Source: Streptosporangium sp040640155
GTDB lineage: Bacteria > Actinomycetota > Actinomycetes > Streptosporangiales > Streptosporangiaceae
Assembly (NCBI RefSeq): GCF_040640155.1
Contig: NZ_JBFABE010000004.1
Coordinates: 207,402 to 271,401 of the forward strand
Direction of reading: 5' to 3'
DNA: 64,000 bases
Part shown: piece after piece, positions 44,175-53,727 of the stretch
Layout: the number at the start of each line of letters is the position of its first letter
Numbering within the stretch: the first letter of the stretch is position 1
The notes under the pieces: model-generated
Told to the model about the DNA's origin: nothing
What the model saw: the letters and a program-made list of their open reading frames with translations, nothing else
Database searches by the model: none
Position numbers and translations under genes: made by a program

Positions 44175-46238
44175 ATGACCATCCCCGGCCGGAGCACCGC
44201 GCGCCGCAAACCCCCCCACGTGCTGGCCAACGCCCCGTTCCGCAAGTTGTGGACGGCGATGTCGGTGTGCAGCCTGGGGGACTGGCTCAACCTGCTGGCG
44301 CTGACCGCCCTGGCCGGCAACCTCACGGCGGGCTCCGGCTACCAGTACCAGAGCATGGCCATCGGGGGCGTCTTCGTGGCGAAGATGCTCCCGGCCGTCG
44401 TGCTGGGCCCGCTCGCGGGGGCCTTCGCCGACCGGTTCGACCGGCGGCTGACGATGTTCTTCTGCGACCTGCTGCGTTTCGCGCTGGTGCTGTCCATCCC
44501 GCTGGTCGGCAGGTACGAGTGGATCATCGTCGCCACCTTCCTGGTGGAGTGCGTCAACCTCTTCTGGGTCCCGGCCAAGGACGCCACGGTGCCGAACCTG
44601 GTGCCCAGGGAGCGGCTGGAGGAGGCCAACCAGCTCAACCTGCTGGTCACCTACGGGACCGCCCCGGTCGCCGCGCTGCTGTTCGCGGTGCTCTCGCTCG
44701 CCGACGACGTGCTGGGCCGGCTGGTGCCCTTCCTGGCCCAGCGCGAGACGTACCTCGCGCTGTTCGTCAACGCGCTCGCGTACCTGATCTCGGCCGTCAT
44801 CATCTTCTCGCTCAAGGACATCCCGAGGACCGTCGCGCCGGACACGGCCGGGACCCCGTCGGTGCTGCGGCAGATCGTCGAGGGCTGGCGGTTCGTCGGC
44901 GGCAACCGGCTGATCCGCGGCCTGATCATCGGCATGCTGGGCGCCTTCGCCGGCGGCGGCGCCGTGGTCGGGGTGGCCAAGCTCTACGTGGGCCAGCTGG
45001 GCGGCGGTGACGCGGCGTACGGCGTGGTCTTCGGGTCGGTCTTCGTCGGCATGGCGTCCGGCATGTTCTTCGGGCCCAGGCTGCTGAGGGAGCTGTCGCG
45101 GCGGAGGCTGTTCGGCCTGTCGATCGTCGTGGCCGGGCTGCTCCTCGTGGCGATCGCGCTCGTGCACAACCTGGTGATCGTGGTCCTGCTGACCGTGCTG
45201 CTCGGCGCGTGCGCCGGGATCGCCTGGATCATCGGCTACACCATGATCGGGCTGGAGGTGGACGACAGCCTGCGGGGCCGGACGTTCTCCTTCCTGCAGT
45301 CGCTGGCCCGGGTGACCCTGCTGCTGGTGGTCGCGGTCGCGCCCACCCTGGCGGGCCTGTTCGGCAGGCGCGAGATCCTCGTCGGCTCCGACCCGGTCTA
45401 CACCTTCGACGGCTCCAACCTGGTGCTGCTGGTCGGCGGCCTGCTCGCCGCGGTCGTCGGGATCGTCGCGCTGCGGCAGATGGACGACCGCGGGGGCGTC
45501 TCGATCGTCGCGGACCTGATCGCCGCGGTGCGCGGCAGGGGGTACGCCCCCGAGACGGCCGAGCGGGCGCGCGGCACGTTCATCGCGTTCGAGGGCGGTG
45601 AGGGCTCGGGGAAGACCACCCAGTCCAGGCTGCTGGCGATCTGGCTGCGCGACCAGGGCTTCGACGTCGTGCAGACCCGCGAGCCGGGCTCGACCAAGGT
45701 GGGCATGCGGCTGCGCGCGATCCTGCTCGACGCCGTGCACCAGGGCCTGTCGGCGAGGTCGGAGGCGCTGATGTACGCGGCCGACCGCGCCGAGCATGTG
45801 GAGAAGATCATTCTCCCGGCCCTGCACCGGGGGGCGATGGTGGTCTGCGACCGGTACGTCGACTCGTCGCTGGCCTACCAGGGGGCCGGCCGGGAGCTGG
45901 AGTCCGAGGACGTGGTCAGGCTCAACCGCTGGGCGACCGGCGGGCTCGTCCCCGACCTCACCGTGCTCATCGACGTTCCGCCGTCGGTGGGGCTGACCCG
46001 GCTGGGCGGTGCCGCCGACCGCATCGAGTCGGAACCCCAGGAGTTCCACGAGCGCGTCCGCCGCGAGTTCCGGGCCCTGGCCGCCGCCGAGCCCGACCGC
46101 TACCTGGTCGTCGACGGGACACTGCCGCAGAACCAGGTCTCCCTGCTCATCCACGACCGGGTCCGCGACATCCTGCCCGACCCGGTGCCGCGGGAGACCG
46201 AGGACGTCACCGGCACCATCCCCGCGATCCGCGACTGA
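44175..46238 (+). CDS. tmk: MFS transporter - thymidylate kinase fusion
   Basis: The 687-residue protein joins a complete MFS_3-type permease (residues 1-435, about twelve helices, GDWLNLLALTALAG, GAFADRFDRRLTMFF) to a full thymidylate kinase (about 455-670). The kinase part has the P-loop FEGGEGSGKTTQSR, the DR(Y/H) motif in VVCDRYVDSSLAYQG, and REPGSTKVG. It phosphorylates dTMP to dTDP for DNA synthesis. Such fusions recur in actinobacteria; the permease may be an old passenger or may couple nucleoside uptake to the kinase (inference). holB follows after a repeat-filled gap. Confidence 0.92.
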   Translation: MTIPGRSTARRKPPHVLANAPFRKLWTAMSVCSLGDWLNLLALTALAGNLTAGSGYQYQSMAIGGVFVAKMLPAVVLGPLAGAFADRFDRRLTMFFCDLLRFALVLSIPLVGRYEWIIVATFLVECVNLFWVPAKDATVPNLVPRERLEEANQLNLLVTYGTAPVAALLFAVLSLADDVLGRLVPFLAQRETYLALFVNALAYLISAVIIFSLKDIPRTVAPDTAGTPSVLRQIVEGWRFVGGNRLIRGLIIGMLGAFAGGGAVVGVAKLYVGQLGGGDAAYGVVFGSVFVGMASGMFFGPRLLRELSRRRLFGLSIVVAGLLLVAIALVHNLVIVVLLTVLLGACAGIAWIIGYTMIGLEVDDSLRGRTFSFLQSLARVTLLLVVAVAPTLAGLFGRREILVGSDPVYTFDGSNLVLLVGGLLAAVVGIVALRQMDDRGGVSIVADLIAAVRGRGYAPETAERARGTFIAFEGGEGSGKTTQSRLLAIWLRDQGFDVVQTREPGSTKVGMRLRAILLDAVHQGLSARSEALMYAADRAEHVEKIILPALHRGAMVVCDRYVDSSLAYQGAGRELESEDVVRLNRWATGGLVPDLTVLIDVPPSVGLTRLGGAADRIESEPQEFHERVRREFRALAAAEPDRYLVVDGTLPQNQVSLLIHDRVRDILPDPVPRETEDVTGTIPAIRD

Positions 46239-46380
46239 CGGGGTCGTCACCGACCGGCGGTCGTCATCGGACGGCGGTCGTCACCGACCGGCGGTCGTCG
46301 CAGGCCGGCGGTCGTCATCGGACGGGGCGGCATCGGACGGGGTCGTCACCGGCCGGCGGTCGTCATCGGTGACGCCGGGC
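46239..46380 (+). repeat. Degenerate tandem repeat between tmk and holB
   Basis: The whole gap consists of units like ACCGGCGGTCGTCATCGG (about 18-20 bp) with substitutions, at least six recognisable copies. It separates two genes normally coupled and adds no reading frame of its own. Confidence 0.7.
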
Positions 46381-46413
46381 CCGCCGGCCGGTGCCGGCGG
46401 TAGGTTGGTGGAC

Positions 46414-47595
46414 GTGGGAGTTTTCGATGATCTTGTGGGGCAGGGGCGGGCCGCGGCGACGCTGAGCCGGGCCGCCGACGCGGCGGCCGACCTGCTGGCC
46501 GGCGGGCGAGGCGCCGGGATGACCCACGCGTGGCTCTTCACCGGCCCGCCCGGGTCCGGCCGGGAGGAGGCCGCGCGGGCGTTCGCCGCGGCGCTGTTCT
46601 GCCCCGACCAGGGGTGCGGCCACTGCGACATGTGCCACCAGGTGGCCGTCGGCTCCCACCCGGACCTGGAGATCGTCCGCCCGCAGGGCCTCTCGTACGG
46701 CATCAAGGACACCCGCCGGCTCATCCTGCGCGCGGCCGGGGCGCCCACGCTGGGCCGCTGGCGCGTGGTGCTGTTCGAGGACGCCGACCGGGCGACCGAA
46801 GGGGCGTCCAACGCCCTGCTCAAGGCCATCGAGGAGCCGCCGCCGAAGACGGTGTGGCTGCTCTGCGCGCCCTCACCGGACGACATGATGATCACCATCA
46901 GGTCGCGGTGCCGGCTCGTCACGCTGGTCACCCCGCCCAGCGCGGCGGTCGCCCACGTGCTGGCCACGCGCGAGAACGTGCCCGTGGCGATGGCGGAGTT
47001 CGCCGCCCGCGCCGCGCAGGGGCACCTCGACCGCGCCCGCCGGCTCGCCTTGGACGAGCCCGCGCGGGAACGCCGCGAGGCGGTGCTCTCGATCCCCCGT
47101 TCGCTGACCGGGGTCGGGGAGTGCGTGACGGCCGCCGAGCGGCTGGTGAAGACCGCCGAGGACGAGGCCGCCGCTGTCACCTCGACGCTGAACGAGTCGG
47201 AGATCACCGAGCTGCGCCAGGCCTACGGTGAGGGCTCCACCGGCAAGGGGCTGAACAGGGGCCTGATCCGCGGCGGCGCCGGCGCGCTCAAGGATCTCGA
47301 GGACCGGCAGAAGTCCCGGGCGACCCGGACCAAGCGCGATGTCATCGACGCGGCCCTGCTCGACCTGGTGGCGTTCTACCGCGACGTGCTGGCGGTGCAG
47401 TTCGGCGCCGGGGTGGAGCTGGCGAGCGAGGACCGGCGCGCCGACCTGGAGGACCTGGCCCGCGCCTCCACCCCGGAGGACACCCTGCTCAGGATCGACG
47501 CGATCATGAGCTGCCGCAGGCGGCTGGCGGCGAACGTCAGCCCGCAGATGGCGGTCGAGTCGATGACCATCTCGCTGCACCGGCCCCGGCTCTGA
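46414..47595 (+). CDS. holB: DNA polymerase III delta' subunit
   Basis: I start at GTG 46414 (MGVFDDLVGQGRAAATLSRA), the usual actinobacterial N-terminus; GTG 46408 is also possible. The 393-residue clamp-loader subunit has the nucleotide-binding loop as GPPGSGREEAA, with arginine for the catalytic lysine as expected for a non-hydrolysing delta'. It also has a four-cysteine zinc module (CPDQGCGHCDMC), the SNALLKAIEEPP motif and the arginine-finger region IRSRCRLV. It works with DnaX and HolA to load the sliding clamp. Confidence 0.94.
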   Translation: MGVFDDLVGQGRAAATLSRAADAAADLLAGGRGAGMTHAWLFTGPPGSGREEAARAFAAALFCPDQGCGHCDMCHQVAVGSHPDLEIVRPQGLSYGIKDTRRLILRAAGAPTLGRWRVVLFEDADRATEGASNALLKAIEEPPPKTVWLLCAPSPDDMMITIRSRCRLVTLVTPPSAAVAHVLATRENVPVAMAEFAARAAQGHLDRARRLALDEPARERREAVLSIPRSLTGVGECVTAAERLVKTAEDEAAAVTSTLNESEITELRQAYGEGSTGKGLNRGLIRGGAGALKDLEDRQKSRATRTKRDVIDAALLDLVAFYRDVLAVQFGAGVELASEDRRADLEDLARASTPEDTLLRIDAIMSCRRRLAANVSPQMAVESMTISLHRPRL

Positions 47596-48127
47596 TCCCT
47601 CCCGTGCCGTGACCCGTGGAGGCCGGGGCCGTCGCGCGCCGTGATCCGCGGCGTCACGGGGCCTGCCGTGCCCTGTCCTGCCGTGCCCGCCCTGCCGTGT
47701 CCTGTCCGGTCGTGTGCGGCCGGGGCCTGACGGTTCCGGTCTCGATTTCGTGTCGCGCCCGCCCGGGGGCCTGTCCCCGGTTCGCCGGAATCCTGTTCCC
47801 GGCCCCTCCGAGCGCTGCGCCGTGATCCGTTCCGTGCCCGCCCCCGCCCGGCCCGGACGGGGGCGGAGTTCGAGGCGGCCGGCACCGGAAACCCCCGGCA
47901 GGCCCAGGTCAGGCGGGCGCGGGACCGGCCGGTGAGGGATACGGATCACCCCTCCAAGTGGTCACTATCCGCATTTTTCCGATTAGATGGAACCATTCAC
48001 GGCCAAGGCCACTCAAAGTGGAGATGTGGGTCGTTAAGATTCGCGGACGAAAATTACTACTTTCGTTATAGATCATTGGAACTATCTTGCTCCGCGGGGA
48101 GGGGCAGAGAAGACCGGGGGACTCTTG
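47596..48127. other. Interval between holB and the 48128 gene
   Basis: The first part (47636-47730) is a degenerate repeat of CCTGCCGTG-type units. The last part (47945-48100) is strikingly AT-rich, with GTTATAGAT near 48064, and very likely holds the promoter of the glycosyltransferase pair. No gene is apparent. Confidence 0.55.
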
Positions 48128-48880
48128 GTGAGCATCGAGGCACGCCACGGGGTGGTTCCGCCCGTCGGCGGAAGGGCCGTGACGAGCCGCGTGGACAACG
48201 ACGACACGCTGCGGATCGAGTGGCCGCGGCCACTCGACGCGGAGATCGTCCTGAGGCACGTGGAGAGTGGCGAGGAGTGCCCGGCGGGGGATCTGACGGT
48301 CCTGTCCCCCGGAGACTGGACGGCCTTCTGCCGGGGTGAACCCGTCGCCACCGACGATCCGGGCTTCTCCCTCGACGGGCTCTGGGCCTACGCCGAGAGC
48401 CGCCGCAGCCGGGAGATCAGGGCCTTCCGCACCCCCGGCGGGACGCTCGGACTGCGGGTACGCGAGGTGGAGCCGTACGTCGAGGTGATCCGCGTGACCG
48501 CGGACGACGGCGTGATCCAGGCCGAGGGCGCCATCGCGTACGGCGACCCGATCCGGGGCGAGGCCCGGCTGGTGGCCGTGCCCCGGCGGGGGCCGGAGCC
48601 GGTGAGCGGTCCGGCGAGCTTCCAGGGACGGTGGTTCGAGGGAGCGCTGGAGATCGAGCCGATGACCGTGAACCAGGTGCGGAGCCGCGTCTTCTGGGAC
48701 CTGTACGCGGAGATCGACGGAACCCGGTTCCCGCTGGCGACCCGCCTGGACGACATCGTCGACAAGAAGACCAAGGTCCGTTTCCCCGCCCAGCGGGTGG
48801 CGCAGATCCGGGTCCGGCCGTACTACACCGAGACCGACAGCCTCGCCGTCGCGGTCAGCGTCGAGGAGGCGACCTCGTGA
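48128..48880 (+). CDS. Hypothetical protein coupled to a glycosyltransferase
   Basis: GTG 48128 (with GGGGGA upstream) gives 250 residues. The protein is rich in beta strands and repeats an immunoglobulin-like pattern (LRIEWPRPLDAEIVLRHV, GLRVREVEPYVEVIRVTADD, VRFPAQRVAQIRVRPYYTET). There is no signal peptide or membrane segment. The stop overlaps the glycosyltransferase start as GTGA, so the two are made together. Similar beta-rich proteins accompany polymer glycosyltransferases for wall glycopolymers, where they may bind sugar; this is inference. Confidence 0.75.
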   Translation: MSIEARHGVVPPVGGRAVTSRVDNDDTLRIEWPRPLDAEIVLRHVESGEECPAGDLTVLSPGDWTAFCRGEPVATDDPGFSLDGLWAYAESRRSREIRAFRTPGGTLGLRVREVEPYVEVIRVTADDGVIQAEGAIAYGDPIRGEARLVAVPRRGPEPVSGPASFQGRWFEGALEIEPMTVNQVRSRVFWDLYAEIDGTRFPLATRLDDIVDKKTKVRFPAQRVAQIRVRPYYTETDSLAVAVSVEEATS

Positions 48881-50031
48881 AGATCTCCTTTCTCATCCTG
48901 AACGCCTACGGCATGGGCGGCACCATCCGCGCCACCTTCGACCTGGCCACCGCGATGTCGGAACGGCACGAGGTGGAGATCGTCAGCGTCTTCCAGCACA
49001 CCGACAGGCCCTTCCTGCCGCTGGGCTCCCGGGTCAGGCTGCGCTCGCTGGTGGATCTGCGCGAGGGCGCCAGGGTCCGCTGGCCGTACAGGAGGAAGGC
49101 CGAGCGCCTGAGCGCGCAGGAGAGCGCGCTGATCCACCCCGAGGAGCGCGCCTACGCCTCCTTCAGCGCCTGGAGCGACGCGGTCCTGGTGCGCGAGCTC
49201 CGCAGGCTCCGCAGCGACGTGCTGATCACCACCCGCGCCGGGCTGAACCTGATGGCCGCGAGGTTCGCCCACAAGAGGATCGTCACCATCGCCCAGGAGC
49301 ACCTGCACTTCGAGGCGCACCAGCCCGGGATCTTCGAGGAGATCCGGACGTGGTATCCGAAGCTGGACGCGGTCGTCACCCTGACCGAGGCCGACGAGCA
49401 CGACTACCGGAACATGCTCGACGGGGCGCCCACCCGGGTGTTCACCATCGGCAACGGGCTGCCGAGCGGGCCGCGTCCCCTGTCACGGCAGGAGAACCGG
49501 ATCGTGCTGGCGGCGGGCCGACTGGTGCCGGTCAAGGGGTACGACCGGCTGCTGAAGGCGTTCGTCCGCGTGGTCGAGGAGCATCCCGACTGGAAGCTGC
49601 GGATCTACGGCGAGGGACGGGTCGGCGAGAAGCTGATGAGGTTGTCGGTCAAGCTCCGCCTGCACAACAACGTCACGTTCATGGGCTCCACCGGCGACAT
49701 CCAGGGTGAGCTCGCCAAGGCGTCCATCCACGCGGTCAGCTCCCGTTTCGAGGGCTTCGGCATGACCATCATCGAGGCGTTCGCCTCCGGGGTACCCGTT
49801 GTCAGCTTCGACTGTCCCCGGGGTCCCCGCGAGATCATCACCTCGGGCGTGAACGGCCTGCTGGTCCCGGCCGACGACGTGGACGCCCTGGCGGAAGGGC
49901 TGATTCGGATGATCGAGGACGAGGAGGGCCGCCGCCGGATGGCGGAGAGCGCCCTGCGGGCGGCCAGGAACTACGACATCTCCACGATCGCCGACCGCTG
50001 GGAGAAGTCCTTCGCCGAACTCGGCCGCTGA
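48877..50031 (+). CDS. Glycosyltransferase family 4 protein
   Basis: From GTG 48877 the product has 384 residues. The N-terminal Rossmann half begins KISFLILNAYGMGGTIRATF with the glycine-rich acceptor loop. The C-terminal half has VLAAGRLVPVKGYDRLLKAF, RIYGEGRVG, VSSRFEGFGMTIIEAFASGV (the EX7E-type motif) and PVVSFDCPRGPREII. It is a retaining GT-B enzyme using a nucleotide-sugar, most similar in plan to enzymes of teichoic-acid or surface-glycan synthesis. The sugar and acceptor are unknown. Confidence 0.9.
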   Translation: MKISFLILNAYGMGGTIRATFDLATAMSERHEVEIVSVFQHTDRPFLPLGSRVRLRSLVDLREGARVRWPYRRKAERLSAQESALIHPEERAYASFSAWSDAVLVRELRRLRSDVLITTRAGLNLMAARFAHKRIVTIAQEHLHFEAHQPGIFEEIRTWYPKLDAVVTLTEADEHDYRNMLDGAPTRVFTIGNGLPSGPRPLSRQENRIVLAAGRLVPVKGYDRLLKAFVRVVEEHPDWKLRIYGEGRVGEKLMRLSVKLRLHNNVTFMGSTGDIQGELAKASIHAVSSRFEGFGMTIIEAFASGVPVVSFDCPRGPREIITSGVNGLLVPADDVDALAEGLIRMIEDEEGRRRMAESALRAARNYDISTIADRWEKSFAELGR

Positions 50032-50084
50032 GCACGGCGGCGGGCGGACCCCCGTGCCCGGACGGTGCGGTCTCCCCGCCGACC

Positions 50085-50280
50085 GGGCGGTTCGTGGTGT
50101 ACGGCGGCGGCGGCGTCCGTTCCGGGGCGGGCGGTTCGTCGTGCCCGGAGGACGGCGGCCCCCGTTCCCGTCCGGACGGGTCATCGTGCTCACACGGTGG
50201 CGGCGTCCGTTCCCGATCGGCCCGGTCGCGGTGCTCGCGCGGTGCGGGAGTCCGGTCCCGACCGGGCGGGCACCGCACAT
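50085..50280 (+). repeat. Degenerate tandem repeat upstream of ricT
   Basis: Four units of about 45-50 bp share GGGCGGTTCGT...GGCGGCGTCCGTTCC. Together with flanking GC-rich DNA they fill the gap 50032-50334. They resemble the repeat before holB in texture but not in sequence. Confidence 0.6.
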
Positions 50281-50334
50281 CACCGGGTGCGAAGCGTAGG
50301 GTGAGCGGGAGCCGTCCCCCAGCTTTGGAGCCTC

Positions 50335-51192
50335 ATGAGCATGATCATGGCGGTGAGCTTCACCCGCTACGGCAGGCTGTACTACCTCGATCCCGGCGAG
50401 CACAGCCCGAAGGTCGGGGACAAGGTCCTGGTCCCCACCGACGCCGGGCCGGAGGTGGCCGAGTGCGTCTGGGCCCCCCAGTGGACGAGCGAGGACGTCG
50501 ACGGGCTGCCGGTGTGCGCGGGCATCGCGGGCGAGGAACACCTGACCCGCGACGAGACCAACAAACGGCGGCGCGCCGAGGCACGCAGCGTCTCCAAGCG
50601 CCTGATCAAGAGACACACGCTGCCCATGAAGGTCGTCGGCGTCGACTACATGGACGACGACAACGTCTACACGGTCTACTTCTCGGCCCCCCACCGGGTG
50701 GACTTCAGGGCCCTGGTCCGTGACCTGGCCCGCAACCTGCGCGCCAGGGTCGAGCTGCGGCAGATCGGCCCCCGCGACGAGGCCCGCCTCCAGGGGGGTA
50801 TCGGCCCCTGCGGGCGCGACCTGTGCTGCGCCACCTTCCTCAAGGACTTCGAGCCGGTCTCCGTCCGGATGGCCAAGGACCAGGACCTCCCGGTCAACCC
50901 GCTGCGCATCGCCGGGGCGTGCGGGCGGCTGATGTGCTGCCTGAAGTACGAGCACCCCCTCTATCTCGACGCGCACAGCAGGATGCCCCGCGTCGGGCTC
51001 AAGGTCGACACCCCGGAGGGCGCGGGCACCGTCGTGGGCCGCAACGTGCCCTCCGACTCCGTCGTGGTCCGCCTGGACGAGGGCGGCCGGCGCTGCGCGT
51101 GCCCGTCGGCCTCGGTGTGCTCCCCGCGCAAGCAGCACGACGCGGCGTACGGCGGCGCGGTGAAGGTCGCCGAGAGCGGGCCCGAGGGCTGA
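50335..51192 (+). CDS. ricT: PSP1-domain protein RicT
   Basis: ATG 50335 follows TTGGAG. The 285-residue protein carries the PSP1 domain (YLDPGEHSPKVGDKVLVPTD, RRRAEARSVSKRLIKRHTLP, VDFRALVRDLARNLRARVEL) and the cysteine clusters GPCGRDLCCATFL and GACGRLMCCLKYE that bind a cluster in RicT/YaaT proteins. In Bacillus RicT acts with RicA and RicF in RNase Y control; in actinobacteria its role is unclear. Such a gene commonly lies near holB. Confidence 0.9.
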   Translation: MSMIMAVSFTRYGRLYYLDPGEHSPKVGDKVLVPTDAGPEVAECVWAPQWTSEDVDGLPVCAGIAGEEHLTRDETNKRRRAEARSVSKRLIKRHTLPMKVVGVDYMDDDNVYTVYFSAPHRVDFRALVRDLARNLRARVELRQIGPRDEARLQGGIGPCGRDLCCATFLKDFEPVSVRMAKDQDLPVNPLRIAGACGRLMCCLKYEHPLYLDAHSRMPRVGLKVDTPEGAGTVVGRNVPSDSVVVRLDEGGRRCACPSASVCSPRKQHDAAYGGAVKVAESGPEG

Positions 51193-51336
51193 CCGCCGGT
51201 CCGCCCGCCGGTCCGGCCATACCGGCGGGCGGTGGCAGGGCCCATCGGGCCGTTCAGGGGGGTGGACGAACCGGGATCCGTTCACAAAAGGCTGACGTGA
51301 TCGGCGCGGTCACCGGGGAGCGCGCCGAAAGTCCCG

Positions 51337-52725
51337 TCAGTTCTGAGATCCGGTCAGATCGACATGTGGATGAGAGCCGTTGCGCCGCTCCTCCTTGATC
51401 ACATTCTTGAGATCGTGCAAGCGCATCTCCTCGGTCCGTCGTTTGATCATCTCTTCCACCGCTGCACGAGCCTTGGCATCGGCGGCCAGGCCATCGACGT
51501 CCGTCAGCTGGCGTCGGCGACGGCGGTTCTCCGCGTCGTGATGAGCCTGAAGCTCCAGCTCGCCGATCTCTGCGTCCGCGTTGAGCTGCAGACGCTTCTC
51601 GTGGATCCTTTCCTGGGTGCGATTCGCGTGCTCCACCATCCGGTCATAGGTCGTCGTTCCTCCCATGAGCTTGACCAGAACGGGCAGACAGTCGATCAGG
51701 ATGAGGAAAAGCCTCAGCATCCAGCCGGCCCCGAACAGGTAAGCGTTCTCCGCCGTGAGTTCGTGCAGCGCCCGCATACGTTCCAGGAGTCCGATCGGAT
51801 CTTTCCGTCCCGGCAGCGCGTCCACGCGGTCTCTCACCGCGGTCTCGACCCGCAGTCCGAAGTCGGCCCGCTTGTCGGCCAGAGGCCCGCGCAACGCGGA
51901 TATCTTAGCGTCCAGGGAGCGGAGTCTGTCCCGGTTCTCTACCAGTCTGCTCCGGGAACCGAATGCCTCCGCCGCGGCGTCCAAGCGCTTGCAGAGTGGC
52001 CCTGGGCCCCTTCTGCCGCTGGTTCCCTCCGTCCTGACGCCTCCGCACTCGTTCGTCGCCTGAGCGAAGAGGCGGTTGTAGTGCGCGCTGTCGGCGTTGA
52101 CCCGTGCACGGAGTTTCTCGGCGTCGTTCTCCATGGCGCGCAGCTTCGCCGCGACCGGTTCGGCGGCGGGTGTCAGGAGCGTGGCGTTCCGGCAGCCCGG
52201 GGATCCCCTCCCTTCGGCGGGCTCCTGCGAATTGCACTTCAGCAGCAGTGCCCGTTCCGCGTCCCGGTCGGCTTGACGCTCGTCCAGAATGTGCTGGACG
52301 AGTGCGGTCTCGAACACCTTGAGAACCAGCGGCTCGGCGATGACGAAGCCCAGAACCACCGCGACCAGCAGACGGGGGATCAGCATCAGGAGCCTGCGCC
52401 GCCAGATGCCGGTCACGGTGGAAACGAGCCACCGGTCGAGGTTAAGGACGATGAGCATCCAGATGACCGCAGGAACGAGCAACCCGATGTGGGACCCGCC
52501 CAGAACCTGGCTCAGCGCGAACCACATCGAGATCGCGGCGATGACCGCGGTACCCAGTACAACACCACCCAGACCAACGTACCGGGTCCGTTCCAGCGGC
52601 ACCTGGTTCAGGATGTTCTCATTTACCCCGGCCAGCACCCGGAGCCGTCGGCCCAGCTGAAGCCGTTCTCCCGGTTCGGTGCGCGACTCCTTCGAGTGTC
52701 TGCCGGGCGATGAGTCCTCAGTCAT
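51337..52725 (-). CDS. DUF4407 membrane protein of the accessory islet
   Basis: ATG 52725 has GGAGG upstream and overlaps the previous gene by 8 bases. The 462-residue protein matches DUF4407 well. It has VNENILNQVPLERTRYVGLG, two helices, the fixed segment VIWMLIVLNLDRWLVST, LIPRLLVAVVLGFVIAEPLV, then a long cytoplasmic or external helical region with four cysteines (KCNSQEP, PGCRN, NECGGV, LCKRL). A fourth helix (WMLRLFLILIDCLPVLVKLM) and a charged coiled-coil tail follow. DUF4407 proteins have no known function. As the last gene of the islet operon, it probably forms or gates a membrane assembly (inference). Confidence 0.85.
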   Translation of the reverse strand: MTEDSSPGRHSKESRTEPGERLQLGRRLRVLAGVNENILNQVPLERTRYVGLGGVVLGTAVIAAISMWFALSQVLGGSHIGLLVPAVIWMLIVLNLDRWLVSTVTGIWRRRLLMLIPRLLVAVVLGFVIAEPLVLKVFETALVQHILDERQADRDAERALLLKCNSQEPAEGRGSPGCRNATLLTPAAEPVAAKLRAMENDAEKLRARVNADSAHYNRLFAQATNECGGVRTEGTSGRRGPGPLCKRLDAAAEAFGSRSRLVENRDRLRSLDAKISALRGPLADKRADFGLRVETAVRDRVDALPGRKDPIGLLERMRALHELTAENAYLFGAGWMLRLFLILIDCLPVLVKLMGGTTTYDRMVEHANRTQERIHEKRLQLNADAEIGELELQAHHDAENRRRRRQLTDVDGLAADAKARAAVEEMIKRRTEEMRLHDLKNVIKEERRNGSHPHVDLTGSQN

Positions 52726-53710
52726 CGAGATCCTCCAGGCGGACTCTCCGCGGGCCGTCGTTCCCGTTCTGAGGCGGCCGTCCACTGCCCAGTACGGGTG
52801 GTTCCGGAGTGGTGGGCACCTCGACGAACGGATCGTCTCCGGTGACGGACGTCATCACGCTCTTGATGAGCCTGTGCGTGTCGAGAGGCAGGAAGTCGAG
52901 CGCTCCGTCGGGCATACGGTTGATCAGCTCGGACAGCGTCCTCATCCGGTTCTCCTGGGTGTCACGGTTGATCGCGATGGCGTCGGTCATCAGCAGTTGT
53001 TCACGGCTGACACCGAACGCTGTCCCGGCCTCGACTCCACGTTTGAAGATCTCCTCGATCCGGGCGACGTCCCGGTTCTCGATCGCCCAGCGCAGTTCCT
53101 TGCTCTCCCGATCCCACTTGAGCTGCTTGAGGCGCTGACCATGAGCGAGAATGTCGCTGGGCGGGAGAAGGTCGACACTGACCAGGGTCACTTCCAGACC
53201 GTCGATTCGGGGGGGGTAGAACTCCAGGTATGCCCGGACCCGGTTGACGACGTCCACGGACAGCAGGTGCACCTCCTCGACCGGCCGCGTCGTCCCGAGC
53301 TGCATCAGTTGCGCGTCGTCACGGAGGTGGTTGGCCAGCAGCTCGGCGGCGTTCTCGACTCCGGCGGAGACGACCGCCTCCGCATCGATCACCCTGCATC
53401 TGAAGGCGACCTTCAGCAGAAACTGGTAGCCCATGTCCTGCGAGGGGAGCTCCATGGCCAGTGTGATCTGCCGGTTGCGCATGTAGACGACGCTCACCGA
53501 CCTCGCCTCGACGACGGCGTCCTCGGTTCCTCTGAGGTGGTGACCCTCTGTGTAAGCCTTATAGCCACCGTTCAGCGCGAAGACGAGCACCGTCCCCACG
53601 GAGGTCTCGGGAAGCTCGTCAAGGGTGCGGTGCGGGAAGAGCCCCCACCGCCGTCGGGGAGGTCGCAGGGCTCGTTCCTCGACGATGGGGTAGTCACCGT
53701 ACGCGGGCAT
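52718..53710 (-). CDS. SPFH/band-7-like protein of the accessory islet
   Basis: ATG 53710 (MPAYGDYPIVEERALRPP) has AAGGAG 7 bases upstream and follows the NTPase stop by 17 bases. The 330-residue protein shows a band-7-like order: TVLVFALNGGYKAYTEG, repeated strands (YQFLLKVAFRCRVIDAEAVV), a helical segment with arginines, IDGLEVTLVSVDLLPPSDIL, then a charged helix (LKQLKWDRESKELRWAIENR) like the coiled stalk of SPFH proteins. No membrane helix is visible, so it may associate with the membrane through partners such as the DUF4407 protein. The family call is moderate; the position between an NTPase and a membrane protein is clear. Confidence 0.6.
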   Translation of the reverse strand: MPAYGDYPIVEERALRPPRRRWGLFPHRTLDELPETSVGTVLVFALNGGYKAYTEGHHLRGTEDAVVEARSVSVVYMRNRQITLAMELPSQDMGYQFLLKVAFRCRVIDAEAVVSAGVENAAELLANHLRDDAQLMQLGTTRPVEEVHLLSVDVVNRVRAYLEFYPPRIDGLEVTLVSVDLLPPSDILAHGQRLKQLKWDRESKELRWAIENRDVARIEEIFKRGVEAGTAFGVSREQLLMTDAIAINRDTQENRMRTLSELINRMPDGALDFLPLDTHRLIKSVMTSVTGDDPFVEVPTTPEPPVLGSGRPPQNGNDGPRRVRLEDLDD

Positions 53711-53727
53711 CGATGTTCTCCTTGATG

